Below the pieces are notes generated by a model. The model saw only the letters and a program-made list of their open reading frames with translations, made no database searches and was not told the DNA's origin. The position numbers and the translations under genes were made by a program. A DNA stretch of 64,000 bases. It comes from Marinobacterium lacunae. Lineage in GTDB: Bacteria; Pseudomonadota; Gammaproteobacteria; Pseudomonadales; Balneatricaceae. The stretch's first letter is position 1. The number at the start of each line of letters is the position of its first letter. This document shows, piece after piece, positions 50,995-61,082 of this stretch. The stretch lies in contig NZ_JMQN01000040.1 in assembly GCF_000705555.1 (NCBI RefSeq), positions 124,001-188,000 on the forward strand. Direction: 5' to 3'.

Positions 50995-52581
50995 ATGCCC
51001 CGTATCCGTCTTCGCATCAGCACGCGCCTGATGCTTGTACTCTGCCTGTTAGTCCTGCTGCAATCCGCCCTGCTAGGCGGGTTCGCCCTGCGCCACCTTG
51101 GTGACTCCCTCGAGGACCAGATGGCCCAGCGCGCCCTGCAGCTGGCATCGATGATCTCCCAGACCCCCTCGATCCGTGAAGCAGTCGCGGCCAACGACAG
51201 CGAGGCCACACAACGCATCGCCAGTGAGCTCAGAGACGCCACTGATGCCAGTTTTATCTCCATCGGCAATGCGCAGGGTATTCGTCTGGCACACCCACTG
51301 CCTGATCGAATCGGCAAGCCTATGGTCGGCGGCGACAACGACGAGGTACTCAAGCAGGGCCATACGATCATTTCACAGGCAGTCGGCAGCATGGGGCCCT
51401 CCATTCGAGGTAAGGCACCTGTCTTCAACGACGTGGGCGAGATCGTCGGCGTTGTCTCCATCGGCTACCTGACACAGGAGATCGATGAGACAGTTCTGAC
51501 CTACCAAAGAGTTGTCATCACCGTCACGCTCGTTCTGCTTGTGCTCTCCGTTCTGGTCGCCAGCTGGATAGCACGGCGATTCCGGGCCGCGATTTTTGAT
51601 CTGGAACCGCATGAGATTGCGGCCCTGTTTGAGGAGCGCAATGCCACGCTGGAATCGATCCGCGAGGGGATCATTGCCATCAATACCGACGGGCAGATCA
51701 CCACATGTAACCAAGCCGCTATCGAGACGCTGGGACTGGATGCCCGAAACCTGATCAATCGCCCCATTCGAGAGGTTGTACCCGACAGTCGGCTACCCGA
51801 TTTGCTTGAAAGCGGCGAGCCGGAATTCGATACCGAGATGGTGATCGACGGACGCAGTCTAATCATCAACCGCATACCGATTCGGGTAAAAGGCCGCCTG
51901 ACCGGCGTTGTCGCCAGCTTCCGTGTACGCGACGAGTTGGCGATGGTCAGTCGCCAGCTAACCCGTATTCGCCAATATGCGGAGACCCTGCGCAGTCAAG
52001 CGCATGAATACGCCAACAAACTGCACACCATCGCAGGGCTTATACAACTCGACAAAAGTGATGAAGCACTTGAGCTGATCGGCCAGGAAACCCGAGACCA
52101 TCAGGCGATGCTGCGTTGGCTCGTGGACTCTGTGGACGATCCGGTGGTTTCGGGCTGCCTGCTCGGCAAGTTCAACCGTGCTCACGAGCTGGGGCTACAG
52201 CTGGTGATAGACCCCGACAGTCATCTGGGCCCGCTCCCTGCCAATATCACGCCCGAACGTCTGGTCACGCTCATTGGCAACCTGATCGACAACGCGTTCG
52301 ACGCAACCCTCAGTGCCAAAGGTCGCAGTGTATTGCTCTCGATGACCGATATCGGCCAGGATCTGATATTCGAAGTGGAGGATCAGGGCCCCGGGATTGC
52401 CGAAGCAGACATGCCCCGTGTATTCGAGCGCGGCTTCAGCCGCAAGGCCGAGGGCCGCGGTATCGGCCTTTATCTGGTCAAGGAGGGGGTGAGTCAGCTC
52501 GGTGGCGAGATTGTGGTCGAAAACCTCAATGACGGTGGCGCCCGGTTCACACTTTACCTGCCCAAGGAGACGCTAGGATGA
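50995..52581 (+). CDS. Sensor histidine kinase of the CitA/DcuS family
   Basis: This 528-residue kinase has two membrane helices (about 8-32 and 172-192) enclosing a periplasmic CitA/DcuS-type sensor (LASMISQTPSIREAVAANDS ... GVVSIGYLTQEID), a cytoplasmic PAS (about 215-320), a SpoOB-like dimerisation helix with the phospho-His in AHEYANKLHTIAGLIQL, and an HATPase domain (NLIDNAFDATL, DQGPGIAEADMPRVFERGFS, GRGIGLYLVKEGV). It should sense a di- or tricarboxylate outside the cell. It overlaps its response regulator by four bases. Confidence 0.92.
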   Translation: MPRIRLRISTRLMLVLCLLVLLQSALLGGFALRHLGDSLEDQMAQRALQLASMISQTPSIREAVAANDSEATQRIASELRDATDASFISIGNAQGIRLAHPLPDRIGKPMVGGDNDEVLKQGHTIISQAVGSMGPSIRGKAPVFNDVGEIVGVVSIGYLTQEIDETVLTYQRVVITVTLVLLVLSVLVASWIARRFRAAIFDLEPHEIAALFEERNATLESIREGIIAINTDGQITTCNQAAIETLGLDARNLINRPIREVVPDSRLPDLLESGEPEFDTEMVIDGRSLIINRIPIRVKGRLTGVVASFRVRDELAMVSRQLTRIRQYAETLRSQAHEYANKLHTIAGLIQLDKSDEALELIGQETRDHQAMLRWLVDSVDDPVVSGCLLGKFNRAHELGLQLVIDPDSHLGPLPANITPERLVTLIGNLIDNAFDATLSAKGRSVLLSMTDIGQDLIFEVEDQGPGIAEADMPRVFERGFSRKAEGRGIGLYLVKEGVSQLGGEIVVENLNDGGARFTLYLPKETLG

Positions 52582-53276
52582 GCACACCTTTAGGTATTGT
52601 CATTGCCGAGGACGATCCTCAGATTGCCGAGATTCAGCGCCGCTTCGTCGAGCGCGTCTCCGGTTTCGAGGTTCGCGCAATCGCCCATACCACGCGGGAT
52701 GCCCGTGAGCTGATCGAGGTATTGCGGCCCAATCTAGTGATGCTTGATATCCAGTTTCCTGACGGCAGCGGACTGGAGCTGTTGCGCGAACTCCGCGCCG
52801 CCAGACAACCCACCGACGTCATTCTGATCACAGCGGCAAAAGAGGTGGACAGCCTGACCGAGGCGCTGCGCTGCGGGGTATTCGACTATATTCTCAAGCC
52901 ACTGGTGTATGAGCGTCTGGAGCAGTCACTGCATAACTACCTGTCGCATCTGGAACGCCTGCGTCAGCTCGGAAGCCTGAGCCAGCAGTCAGTGGACGGC
53001 CTGCTGCCGAGAAGCGGTACTTCAGTAAACAGCGTACCAGCCCCCTCCCGCCTGCCCAAGGGCATCGACACGCTGACGCTGGATAAGGTGCGCGCAGTCA
53101 TGGCGCAAACGACTGACAGCTACAGCGCGGAGCAGGTCGGGGAGTGCATAGGCTCAAGCCGCACCACGGCGCGACGTTATCTCGAATATCTGGTATCCGA
53201 ACAGGAGCTTGAAGCCGATATCAATTACGGCAGCATCGGTCGTCCCGAAAGGCGTTATAAACGTTCGACTGTTTGA
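52578..53276 (+). CDS. CitB/DcuR-family response regulator
   Basis: This 232-residue regulator has a receiver domain (acidic pocket EDD at 11-13, phospho-acceptor Asp57 in LVMLDIQFPDGSG, Thr/Ala at 85, Lys in ILKPLVYERL) and a C-terminal HTH (SAEQVGECIGSSRTTARRYL) typical of CitB. It likely activates the tctCBA operon that converges on it. Confidence 0.92.
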   Translation: MSTPLGIVIAEDDPQIAEIQRRFVERVSGFEVRAIAHTTRDARELIEVLRPNLVMLDIQFPDGSGLELLRELRAARQPTDVILITAAKEVDSLTEALRCGVFDYILKPLVYERLEQSLHNYLSHLERLRQLGSLSQQSVDGLLPRSGTSVNSVPAPSRLPKGIDTLTLDKVRAVMAQTTDSYSAEQVGECIGSSRTTARRYLEYLVSEQELEADINYGSIGRPERRYKRSTV

Positions 53277-53285
53277 TCGAAGCCT

Positions 53286-53327
53286 AAAAAAAAGAAACCA
53301 CCCTGGGAGCGGATCCGAAGGTGGTTT
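53286..53327 (-). terminator. Intrinsic terminator of the tctCBA operon
   Basis: On the minus strand AAACCACC and GGTGGTTT form an 8-bp stem with a 17-base loop, followed by CTTTTTTTT. It ends transcription from tctA and also lies just after the response regulator stop, separating the convergent units. Confidence 0.8.
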
Positions 53328-53390
53328 AAAGGTGCCGGACAACAGGAAGCTCAAGTTATCCGGCAGGTGCAGGAGCAGTCACACGCGGTA

Positions 53391-54926
53391 TCAGTCGGCT
53401 TCCTCTTCCACTTCCATCCGCGCACGCGCATTTTCCATGCGGCGGCGCAGCAGCGGGCCGAGAATATAGGGCAAGGCAAGGCCTAGAATCGCCACACTCC
53501 AGATACCGATGCTCAAGCCGCTGGAGAACAGGATTGACCAGTCTCCATCGGAGATTGTCAGTGCGTGACGCAGGCTACGCTCCATCTCAGGCCCCAGCAG
53601 CATGCCGAGAATCACCGGCACCAGCGGCACTTCCAGCTTGCGCAACAGGTATCCCATCAGACCGAAGCCGACCATGAAGTAGAGGTCAAGCGCCGAGTTA
53701 CTGATTGAGTAGATACCCACAGCCGCGATCAGTGTCACCACCGGCATCAGGTACTTGGGAGGGATACTGAGCAGCTTGACGAACACACCCACCATTGGAA
53801 TGTTCAGGACAAGCAGCATCAGGTTGCCCACCAGCAGTGCCGCGATAACACCCCATACCAGCTCAGCATTCTGGGTGAACAGCATCGGACCCGGTTGCAC
53901 GTTCAGCGAAATCAACATCGCCAGCAGAACCGCAGTGGTACCGCTTCCCGGTACACCGAGGGTCAACATCGGTACCAGAGCGCCATTGGCTGCCGCGTTA
54001 TTACCCGCTTCAGGCGCCGCCACACCGCGAGGGTCACCCTCACCGAAATACCCCTTGGCGCCAACAATGCGCTTCTCCAGCGAGTAGCTGATAAAACTAC
54101 CCAAAGACGCACCAGCACCTGGCAGAACACCGGAGATAAAGCCCAGAACCGAACCGCGCAGGCTGGTCGGCAGGATGTGCAGGATATCGCTCATCTTCAG
54201 ATTGAGCTTGTTCAGCGTGGCACTGGCCGCGCCTTCGCTGATATGGCGTTCGATGAAGAACAACAGCTCGCTCACTGCAAACAGACCGACGATGGCGATA
54301 ATGAAATCCACACCCTCGTACAACTCAAGGATGTTGTACGTATAACGCTGGTTGCCCGTGGTGATGTCGACGCCTACGGTCGAAATCATCAGGCCTAAAG
54401 CCGCCGCGACGACCGTCTTGACCTGATTCTTTCCGGTCACACCGCCCAACGTGGCAAAGGCCAGAGAGAACAGCGCAAAATACTCCGCAGGACCAAAATG
54501 CAACGCAAAACGGGCCAAAATCGGCGCCAGAATAATCAGGCCGATGGTGGCCAGCAGACTGCCGATAAACGACGCGATCGCCGAAATCGCCAGCGCTTCC
54601 GCCGCCTTGCCCTTGACCGCCATGGGATAACCATCAAGTGTGGTCATCATCGCCGGTTCATCACCGGGAATATTGAGCAGGATCGAGGAGATACGCCCAC
54701 CATACATGGCACCGGCATAGACCGACGTCAGCATGATCATCGACGCGGCTGGCGACAGTCCGAGACTGAATGCCAGCGGAATCAGAATTGCAACACCGTT
54801 GGCAGGGCCTAATCCTGGCAACGCACCGATCAAGGTACCGAGCATGGCACCTATCGCCGCAAACATCAGGTGCTCAGGCGTTAACGCGACGGCAAAGCCC
54901 TGCAATAGAAAATTCATTGTTTCCAT
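53391..54926 (-). CDS. tctA: Tripartite tricarboxylate transporter, large membrane subunit
   Basis: This 511-residue TctA protein has about 12 membrane helices and the family signatures GTLIGALPGLGPANGVAILI with PLAFSL, and GAMYGGRISSILLNIPGDEP. It forms the Na+ or H+-coupled permease with TctB, fed by the periplasmic TctC. It starts 13 bp after tctB and is last in the operon before the terminator at 53286. Confidence 0.95.
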   Translation of the reverse strand: METMNFLLQGFAVALTPEHLMFAAIGAMLGTLIGALPGLGPANGVAILIPLAFSLGLSPAASMIMLTSVYAGAMYGGRISSILLNIPGDEPAMMTTLDGYPMAVKGKAAEALAISAIASFIGSLLATIGLIILAPILARFALHFGPAEYFALFSLAFATLGGVTGKNQVKTVVAAALGLMISTVGVDITTGNQRYTYNILELYEGVDFIIAIVGLFAVSELLFFIERHISEGAASATLNKLNLKMSDILHILPTSLRGSVLGFISGVLPGAGASLGSFISYSLEKRIVGAKGYFGEGDPRGVAAPEAGNNAAANGALVPMLTLGVPGSGTTAVLLAMLISLNVQPGPMLFTQNAELVWGVIAALLVGNLMLLVLNIPMVGVFVKLLSIPPKYLMPVVTLIAAVGIYSISNSALDLYFMVGFGLMGYLLRKLEVPLVPVILGMLLGPEMERSLRHALTISDGDWSILFSSGLSIGIWSVAILGLALPYILGPLLRRRMENARARMEVEEEAD

Positions 54927-54939
54927 CAGTTCAGCTCCA

Positions 54940-55380
54940 TCACGTCAGCTTGAGAATGCCCGCAGGCAGATGCAGCTCAAGCACGAAGTTGAACAACAGG
55001 TAGATCACCACTGCACTGCCAAGACCTGTCAGACCTGACGGCAGTGGCTTTGCACCCATGCGCCAGCAGAGCACACTGACCATCAGCGTGGTGGAGATCA
55101 CAAACCCGAGCGGTGCCAACAACGCCGCGAAGATCAGCAGCAGAACCAGCACAAATCCGAGATCAAACAACGTTTTGGTACCTGGCCACTCCTGATCGGG
55201 ATCCGGCTTGACGATCATATAGATGCTCGCGAAACCCATAATCACCGCCAGCAGCAGCGGGAAGGTTTCCGGTCCAACCGCTTCGGATCCACCAAACGGC
55301 TCGGGGAACTGGCTGGCCTCCCAGCCGTACGCGACGGCCAGGAGGAGCATCAGGATTCCCAGGATGCGGTCACCGATCAT
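54940..55380 (-). CDS. tctB: Tripartite tricarboxylate transporter, small membrane subunit
   Basis: This 146-residue protein has four membrane helices (ILGILMLLLAVAYGW, FPLLLAVIMGFASIYMIV, LGFVLVLLLIFAALLAPLGF, SAVVIYLLFNFVLELHLP), the TctB layout, including the SRTFPLL-like region GPETFPLLLAV. Its start overlaps the tctC stop (ATGA). Confidence 0.9.
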   Translation of the reverse strand: MIGDRILGILMLLLAVAYGWEASQFPEPFGGSEAVGPETFPLLLAVIMGFASIYMIVKPDPDQEWPGTKTLFDLGFVLVLLLIFAALLAPLGFVISTTLMVSVLCWRMGAKPLPSGLTGLGSAVVIYLLFNFVLELHLPAGILKLT

Positions 55381-56360
55381 TTGATCAGCCCGATTTCGGT
55401 AGACAGATCACGGATATCCTTCACCTGCTGCTGTACGAAGGCTGTAAAATCCGGACCAGACTTGTGGAAAGGCATCAGACCGTTCTGCTGCATTACCTGC
55501 TTCCAGTTGTCACTTTCATAGACACCGTCGATGGTCTTAGTCCACCAATCGAAGGCATCATCCGGCACACCGGCCGGCAAATAGAAGCCACGCCAGTTCG
55601 GCGCGATAGCTTCGATGCCCTGCTCTTTCGCGGTCGGCATATCGGCATACTGACCCGGCAGACGCTCGTCAGACAGCACCGCCAGCACGCGCAGGTCACC
55701 GGACTCTACGAAGCCCAGCACCTCGGAAACGTCACCGGTAAAGCCCTGAATATGGCCGCCGACCACCTGAGTGATCGCCTCACCACCACCATTGAATGCC
55801 AGGTACTTGATCTTTGGCAGGTTACCTACGCCTGCGGCCTTGGCTGCGATCAGCACCTTCAGGTGATCCCAACCACCGGCAGCACTACCACCGCCAAACT
55901 TGACTGACTGAGGATCGTTTTTCAGCGCTTCCATCAGCTCATTCAGGTTTTTGTAGGGAGAGTCCTTGGCCACAGCGATGACACCGTAGTCGGCACCAAG
56001 TGCCCCGACCCAACGGACCTGATCGGCATTCATGCCAACAAACTGGCCCTGCGCCAAACGCGTTGTTGTGGCTGTACTGGCTGCAACGAGCAGCGCGGTG
56101 TCACCTTCACGCTTGGATACGGTATGAGCATAGGCTACACCACCACCGGCACCGGGCATGTTCACGGTCTGAACGTTGCCATCGATGTAGTGAAGGTCAG
56201 AGAGGATCTTGCCGACGCTGCGGCAGGTGAAGTCCCAGCCGCCGCCTGGGTTGGCCGGCGCGATACATTCGGCGGACTTGGCCGGTTCAAATGCGAAAGA
56301 CTGAGAGGTTGCGAATACGAGAGAAGTGGCAAGCAGCAGCTTGCGAACGGAACGTTGCAT
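55377..56360 (-). CDS. tctC: Tripartite tricarboxylate transporter, periplasmic binding protein
   Basis: This 327-residue protein has a Sec signal peptide (MQRSVRKLLLATSLVFATSQ-SFA) and the TctC/Bug fold: AECIAPANPGGGWDFTCR with the ligand-binding loop, GGGVAYAHTVSKREGD, and FGGGSAAGGWDHL. GGAG lies nine bases before the ATG at 56360. It captures a carboxylate in the periplasm and hands it to TctAB. The promoter must lie in 56361-56542. Confidence 0.93.
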   Translation of the reverse strand: MQRSVRKLLLATSLVFATSQSFAFEPAKSAECIAPANPGGGWDFTCRSVGKILSDLHYIDGNVQTVNMPGAGGGVAYAHTVSKREGDTALLVAASTATTTRLAQGQFVGMNADQVRWVGALGADYGVIAVAKDSPYKNLNELMEALKNDPQSVKFGGGSAAGGWDHLKVLIAAKAAGVGNLPKIKYLAFNGGGEAITQVVGGHIQGFTGDVSEVLGFVESGDLRVLAVLSDERLPGQYADMPTAKEQGIEAIAPNWRGFYLPAGVPDDAFDWWTKTIDGVYESDNWKQVMQQNGLMPFHKSGPDFTAFVQQQVKDIRDLSTEIGLIK

Positions 56361-56542
56361 CAGCGTAATCTCCAACATTATTGTTTTATTGTTGCCGGCC
56401 TGATCATGTAGGGGGGAATCAAGCCTTTCGGTACCTCTTCGGGTATCCGATTACGCTGAAAAGATAGTGCGGTGCTAACCCCTTAGATAGTTAAGACAAT
56501 TAATAAGTATTGAATACTTAAACCGCTTTTTGTGCATATTGT

Positions 56543-58534
56543 TCACGCACGTTTTCCGGCACTACCGGACGCTGCTGGCGTAACAGCAGCTTCGACACGG
56601 TTACGTCCGCCACGCTTGGCGATGTATAACGCCTGATCGGCCTCATTGAGCAACGTATCAAGGGCAACCGCGCGCCCGGCCAGAGTGCTGACCCCGAACG
56701 ACGCCGTAAACTGAATGGTTACTCCTTTCACGGTCGGCATGCGAGCATCGGTTATGCTCTGGCGCAAACGTTCCGCCACCTCCAAAGCCCGCGCCTTGTC
56801 GGTCTGCGGCAAGAGTATGGCGAACTCCTCGCCTCCGATACGCCCCACCATGTCCACTTCACGCAGCACCTTCAGACACAGCTCGGCGAGCTTCTTGAGC
56901 ACAGTGTCGCCCACCTTGTGGCCGTAACTGTCATTGATCCTCTTGAAGTGATCCAGATCCAGCATAATCACCGACAGCTCACCTCCGTATCGCTCCACCC
57001 GCGCCAACTCGTTTTCGGCCTGCATGAAAAAGAATCGGCGATTCGCAAGCCCCGTCAGGTAGTCATAGTAGGCGCGGCTTTCGAGCTCTTCATAGGTGCG
57101 GCGGTTTTCGATGGCGATACCCGCCAGATTGGCCGCAAAGCCGATGCGTTCGATATCCTCAGCGCTGGGTTCCCCCGGTTCACGATGGTAAATACCGAAA
57201 GTACCCAGCACCTGTCCGCGCGAAGAGATGATCGGCTCCGACCAGCAGGCCCTGAGCCCTGCTTGCCGCGCAAGCTCTGCATGATCCCGCCAGAATTCAT
57301 GGGTGGTGATGTCATCGACGATCACCCGCTCACCACTGTAGGCCGCAGCACCACAGGAGCCCACTGTAGGACCTATCTCGACGCCATCGATCGCACGGGT
57401 ATACCAATCGGGAAGATCGGGGGCCACACACCGGCGCAGATGACGCCCCTCGTCATCGAGCAACAATACACTGCACAGAGAGTCTTCATCTTCAGACTGT
57501 ACCTGACGCACGATGGCGGCGAGTATTTCCGACAAGGGTGCGCCATTGGCGACCATACCGAGCATCGCATCATGCGCCAGATTACGCTTTTCACTCTGCC
57601 AGTGCGCGGTAATATCGCTGAAGTTCACAAGACGCTTATCACCCACCCAACGCACATGGATCATCACCCGTCGGGTCGAACCATCCTTGCAGGTGACCGA
57701 TGCTTCGAGCGTCGGCGGCGTCAGACCACTGGATCTCAGCCTGGAAATTTCGCTAAACCAGGGTTTGATCACCGCTTCGCGGTAATGGGCATCGGGGTAT
57801 GCCTGCCTATACCAGCTGGCGAGATCTGGCAGATCGTCAAGCGTGTAACCGAACAGGCTGCTGAAACAGCGGTTGATATACTCAATCTTGCCGCTGGCGT
57901 TGGACCAACCGATCGCAACAGGTGAGGAGTCAAGAATATCCTCAAGCTGTATCTGCCGTTTACGCTGCCGCGACAGATCACGCTCCATATCCCTTTGCCG
58001 CAATCTGGCAAGGCCGCTCTTGGCGAGCATCTCGGCCATATCCACAAGACAGGCCATCAACGCATCAACGCGTACTTTCTCTACGACAGGAATGTGGGCG
58101 ATGGACGCAAGATAGGCCGTTTCATCGAAGCCAAAACGATGGGCCTGCTCTTTGAAGAACGCCATGTCCGGCGACTCATGCAGCAGTTGACCCAGAAACA
58201 GTGTGGCGACGCGCTGGCCCTCGATCACAACCGGTGTTGCATAATCGAAAAGGCCATTGCTGCAGTGGCTGCCGCAGAACACGCCCGTTCGGGTGCGGGC
58301 GATCAGCTCAAGGTTGCTCTCGCGACAATTAGACGCAGACTCGGGACTCATCCGGTGAAAGAGTGTACAGGCGCTCTCCCAGCCGGACTGAATAAGCAGC
58401 TCCCCCTCTTCCGACACCAGTCCGTTAGCGATACCAGTGGCGCGATAAAAGTGTTCGAGCATCCGCTCAAACGCCGGGAGATCTACCAGATCACTAAAGC
58501 CATAGCGGGCCTGATCAACGTCTTTATCTGCCAT
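56543..58534 (-). CDS. PocR-PAS-GAF diguanylate cyclase
   Basis: This 663-residue soluble protein has an N-terminal PocR sensory domain (about 10-180, with SACTLFHRMSPESASNCRES and CGSHCSNGLFDYATPVVIEG, conserved cysteines), PAS (195-315), GAF (320-470, GSCGAAAYSGERVIVDDI) and GGDEF with the active motif GRIGGEEFAIL and YDYLTGLANRRFF. It should synthesise c-di-GMP in response to a small ligand bound by PocR, often a diol or a hydrocarbon-derived compound. It is a lone gene between the tct and polyamine clusters. The inhibitory RxxD is not evident. Confidence 0.9.
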   Translation of the reverse strand: MADKDVDQARYGFSDLVDLPAFERMLEHFYRATGIANGLVSEEGELLIQSGWESACTLFHRMSPESASNCRESNLELIARTRTGVFCGSHCSNGLFDYATPVVIEGQRVATLFLGQLLHESPDMAFFKEQAHRFGFDETAYLASIAHIPVVEKVRVDALMACLVDMAEMLAKSGLARLRQRDMERDLSRQRKRQIQLEDILDSSPVAIGWSNASGKIEYINRCFSSLFGYTLDDLPDLASWYRQAYPDAHYREAVIKPWFSEISRLRSSGLTPPTLEASVTCKDGSTRRVMIHVRWVGDKRLVNFSDITAHWQSEKRNLAHDAMLGMVANGAPLSEILAAIVRQVQSEDEDSLCSVLLLDDEGRHLRRCVAPDLPDWYTRAIDGVEIGPTVGSCGAAAYSGERVIVDDITTHEFWRDHAELARQAGLRACWSEPIISSRGQVLGTFGIYHREPGEPSAEDIERIGFAANLAGIAIENRRTYEELESRAYYDYLTGLANRRFFFMQAENELARVERYGGELSVIMLDLDHFKRINDSYGHKVGDTVLKKLAELCLKVLREVDMVGRIGGEEFAILLPQTDKARALEVAERLRQSITDARMPTVKGVTIQFTASFGVSTLAGRAVALDTLLNEADQALYIAKRGGRNRVEAAVTPAASGSAGKRA

Positions 58535-58649
58535 GCATCTACCTCGTGCGTTGATGGCGCCGATTTGTGCTCATCAAAGCAAGATACTACCACCGGCATA
58601 CTAACGCGCTGCCCACGCAATATCGATCAAAAATTGGCCGTTAACAGAT

Positions 58650-59951
58650 TCAAAGCAGGTCCTTGGCACGGTAATAGAGCATGCCCAGTGCCAGCAATGG
58701 CGAGCGCAATGCAGGACCGCCCGGGAAGGTCATATGCTTGACCCGATCAAAAACATCGAAGCGCGCAGCTTGTCCGCTCAAAAGCTCCGCGATCACCCGC
58801 GCCGCCATATGCGTTGCATTGACGCCGTGCCCTGCGTACGCCTGGGCAAAGAGTATGTTGGGTGCATCGGGCAGACGGCCGATCTGCGGCAGACGGTTGG
58901 CGCCGATACCGATCATACCGCCCCACTCATACTCCACCCGGACACCTTTCAGCTGCGGAAACACACGCTCCAGATTGGGCATCAAGGCGCCGGTAATATC
59001 GCGCGGATCGCGGCCGGAATAGTTGCACAGACCGCCGAACAGCAGACGTCGGTCCGCCGACAGGTGGAAGTAATCCAATGCCACGCTGAGATCGGCAAAT
59101 GCCATGTTCTGCGGAATGATATCGCGGCATTGCGCGTCGCTCAGCGGTTCGGTAGCGATCAGATAACTGCCGGCAGGTAGCACCTTGCCACCGATATGAG
59201 GCTCAAGCCGATGGCCAATATAGGCGTTGCCGCACAGCACCAGATAGCGGCAATTCACCTCGCCTGAGGGGGTCTCCACCTTCGGCTTGTCACCCTTGAC
59301 GATCTTCTCCGCCGGGGTGTACTCGAAGATCTGCACACCGGCTTCGCGAGCTGCCCTCGCCTCCCCCAGCACCAGATTGAGCGGGTGCAGATGGCCGCTT
59401 CCCATATCGACCATGCCGCCGAGATAGCGATCCGAGCCGATCACCTCGTGCATCTCGTCGCGCTGCAGTATGCGTGTTTCGTGTCGATAACCGAGACTCT
59501 GCAGAAACGCCTGGTCCTCCTCCAGCTCGCGCATGTGACGCGGCTTGAGCGCCAGATCGCAGTAGCCCATCTGCAGATCGCAATCGATGGCATAGCGCGC
59601 GACACGCTCACGCACGATCTCCACCGCTTCGATCCCCATCCGGGCGATAGCATCGATCCCCTCCTGCCCGATCTCACCGGTAAACTGGTCGATACCGTGA
59701 CCAATTCCGCGAATCAGCTCACCGCCGTTGCGGCCCGAAGCCCCCCAGCCGATGCGCTTGGCCTCAAGCAGCGCCACACTGAAACCGCGTTCGGCAAGCT
59801 CCAGCGCGGTATTAACGCCGCTGAAACCGCCGCCCACAACACACACATCGACGCTAATATCGCCCTCCAAACGCGGGTGTTCGGCCATCTCCCGGGCCGT
59901 CGCAGTATAAAAGGATTGCGGATGCTGTTCGGTGTGAACGGCGACTTTCAT
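58650..59951 (-). CDS. FAD-dependent amine oxidoreductase (gamma-glutamylputrescine oxidase, PuuB-like)
   Basis: This 433-residue DAO-family flavoprotein has the Rossmann motif VCVVGGGFSGVNTALELAER (about 32-51), ARIGWGASGRNGGEL-type flavin contact, and GGMIGIGANRLPQIGRLPDA near the C-terminus. PuuB oxidises gamma-glutamylputrescine to the aldehyde. The neighbouring AguA, AguB and PuuA-like genes support putrescine as the pathway substrate. It follows aguA by 22 bp. Confidence 0.85.
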   Translation of the reverse strand: MKVAVHTEQHPQSFYTATAREMAEHPRLEGDISVDVCVVGGGFSGVNTALELAERGFSVALLEAKRIGWGASGRNGGELIRGIGHGIDQFTGEIGQEGIDAIARMGIEAVEIVRERVARYAIDCDLQMGYCDLALKPRHMRELEEDQAFLQSLGYRHETRILQRDEMHEVIGSDRYLGGMVDMGSGHLHPLNLVLGEARAAREAGVQIFEYTPAEKIVKGDKPKVETPSGEVNCRYLVLCGNAYIGHRLEPHIGGKVLPAGSYLIATEPLSDAQCRDIIPQNMAFADLSVALDYFHLSADRRLLFGGLCNYSGRDPRDITGALMPNLERVFPQLKGVRVEYEWGGMIGIGANRLPQIGRLPDAPNILFAQAYAGHGVNATHMAARVIAELLSGQAARFDVFDRVKHMTFPGGPALRSPLLALGMLYYRAKDLL

Positions 59952-59973
59952 GGAGCCTCCCTGGGCTGTTTAA

Positions 59974-61068
59974 TTAAGCAAGCGGCTGTTGCTGAGTAAT
60001 GCAGTGGATATTGCCACCACCGAGCAATATTTCGCGTCCGGGCACGCTGACCACCTCTCTTTCCGGATAGAGCGCCTGCATCAACTCCATCGCGGCCCGG
60101 TCGGCCGGATCATCGAACTGCGGCATGATAACGCCACCGTTAACCAGCAGGTAGTTGATGTAGGATCCAGCCAGACGAATCGACGGATCACGCGGCTGAC
60201 TGCTGTCGTTGTGGTCAACCCCGGCACACTCATCCGCCGAGGCGTACAAGGGGCCTGGAATCGGCATCTTGTGCACGATCAACTGGCGTCCCGCCGCATC
60301 CCGGGCAGCGTCCAGACGCGCCAGTGCAGAGCGACAACGCGGGAAGTTGGGATCGGCCTCGTCGTCTGTCCATGCCAGTGCGACTTCACCCGGGCGGACG
60401 AAACAGCAGAAGTTATCCACATGGCCGTCAGTTTCATCGCTGAACAGCCCTTCCGGCAACCAGATGGTTTTACTGATACCGAGATACTGCTCTAGCTGAT
60501 GTTCGATCTGCTCACGTTTCATATGCGGGTTGCGATTGGAGTTAAGCAGACACTCCTCAGTGGTGAGCAGTGTGCCTTCACCATCGACGTGGATAGAACC
60601 GCCCTCCAATACAAAGCCCTCGGTACGATAGCGCGGGCAACGCTCGATCATCGCCACCTTGGCGGCCACCTGCTCATCCTGATCCCAGGGGAAGTAGAGC
60701 CCGCTTTTCAGTCCACCCCAGGCATTGAACTCCCAATCGACGCAACGCACCTCGGAACCGTTGGTGATAAAGGTCGGACCTGTATCGCGTATCCAGGCGT
60801 CGTTGCTGGCGATCTCCACCACCCGGATATCGGGGTGATCTAGCATCCGGCATGCATTGGCAAACTGCGCCGCGCTGACGCCGACGGTGACCAGCTCGAA
60901 CCTGGCGATCGCCAGCGCTACGGCGGTGAATGCCGCCTGCGCGGGCTTAGCTCCCAAGCGCCAGTTATCGGGACGCTCCGGCCAGAGCATCCATATCTGC
61001 TGCTGTGGCGCCCACTCCGCCGGCATATGAAAGCCATCGGCGGCGGGCGTTCCGGTAAGAGTTTTCAT
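59974..61068 (-). CDS. aguA: Agmatine deiminase
   Basis: This 364-residue enzyme hydrolyses agmatine to N-carbamoylputrescine and ammonia. Signatures include [32 protein letters not shown] with the catalytic Asp, [30 protein letters not shown] and the nucleophilic Cys in [13 protein letters not shown]. The ATG at 61068 matches family length. It lies 14 bp after aguB in the agmatine operon. Confidence 0.95.
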   Translation of the reverse strand: MKTLTGTPAADGFHMPAEWAPQQQIWMLWPERPDNWRLGAKPAQAAFTAVALAIARFELVTVGVSAAQFANACRMLDHPDIRVVEIASNDAWIRDTGPTFITNGSEVRCVDWEFNAWGGLKSGLYFPWDQDEQVAAKVAMIERCPRYRTEGFVLEGGSIHVDGEGTLLTTEECLLNSNRNPHMKREQIEHQLEQYLGISKTIWLPEGLFSDETDGHVDNFCCFVRPGEVALAWTDDEADPNFPRCRSALARLDAARDAAGRQLIVHKMPIPGPLYASADECAGVDHNDSSQPRDPSIRLAGSYINYLLVNGGVIMPQFDDPADRAAMELMQALYPEREVVSVPGREILLGGGNIHCITQQQPLA

Positions 61069-61082
61069 GCTGTGTTCCACTG

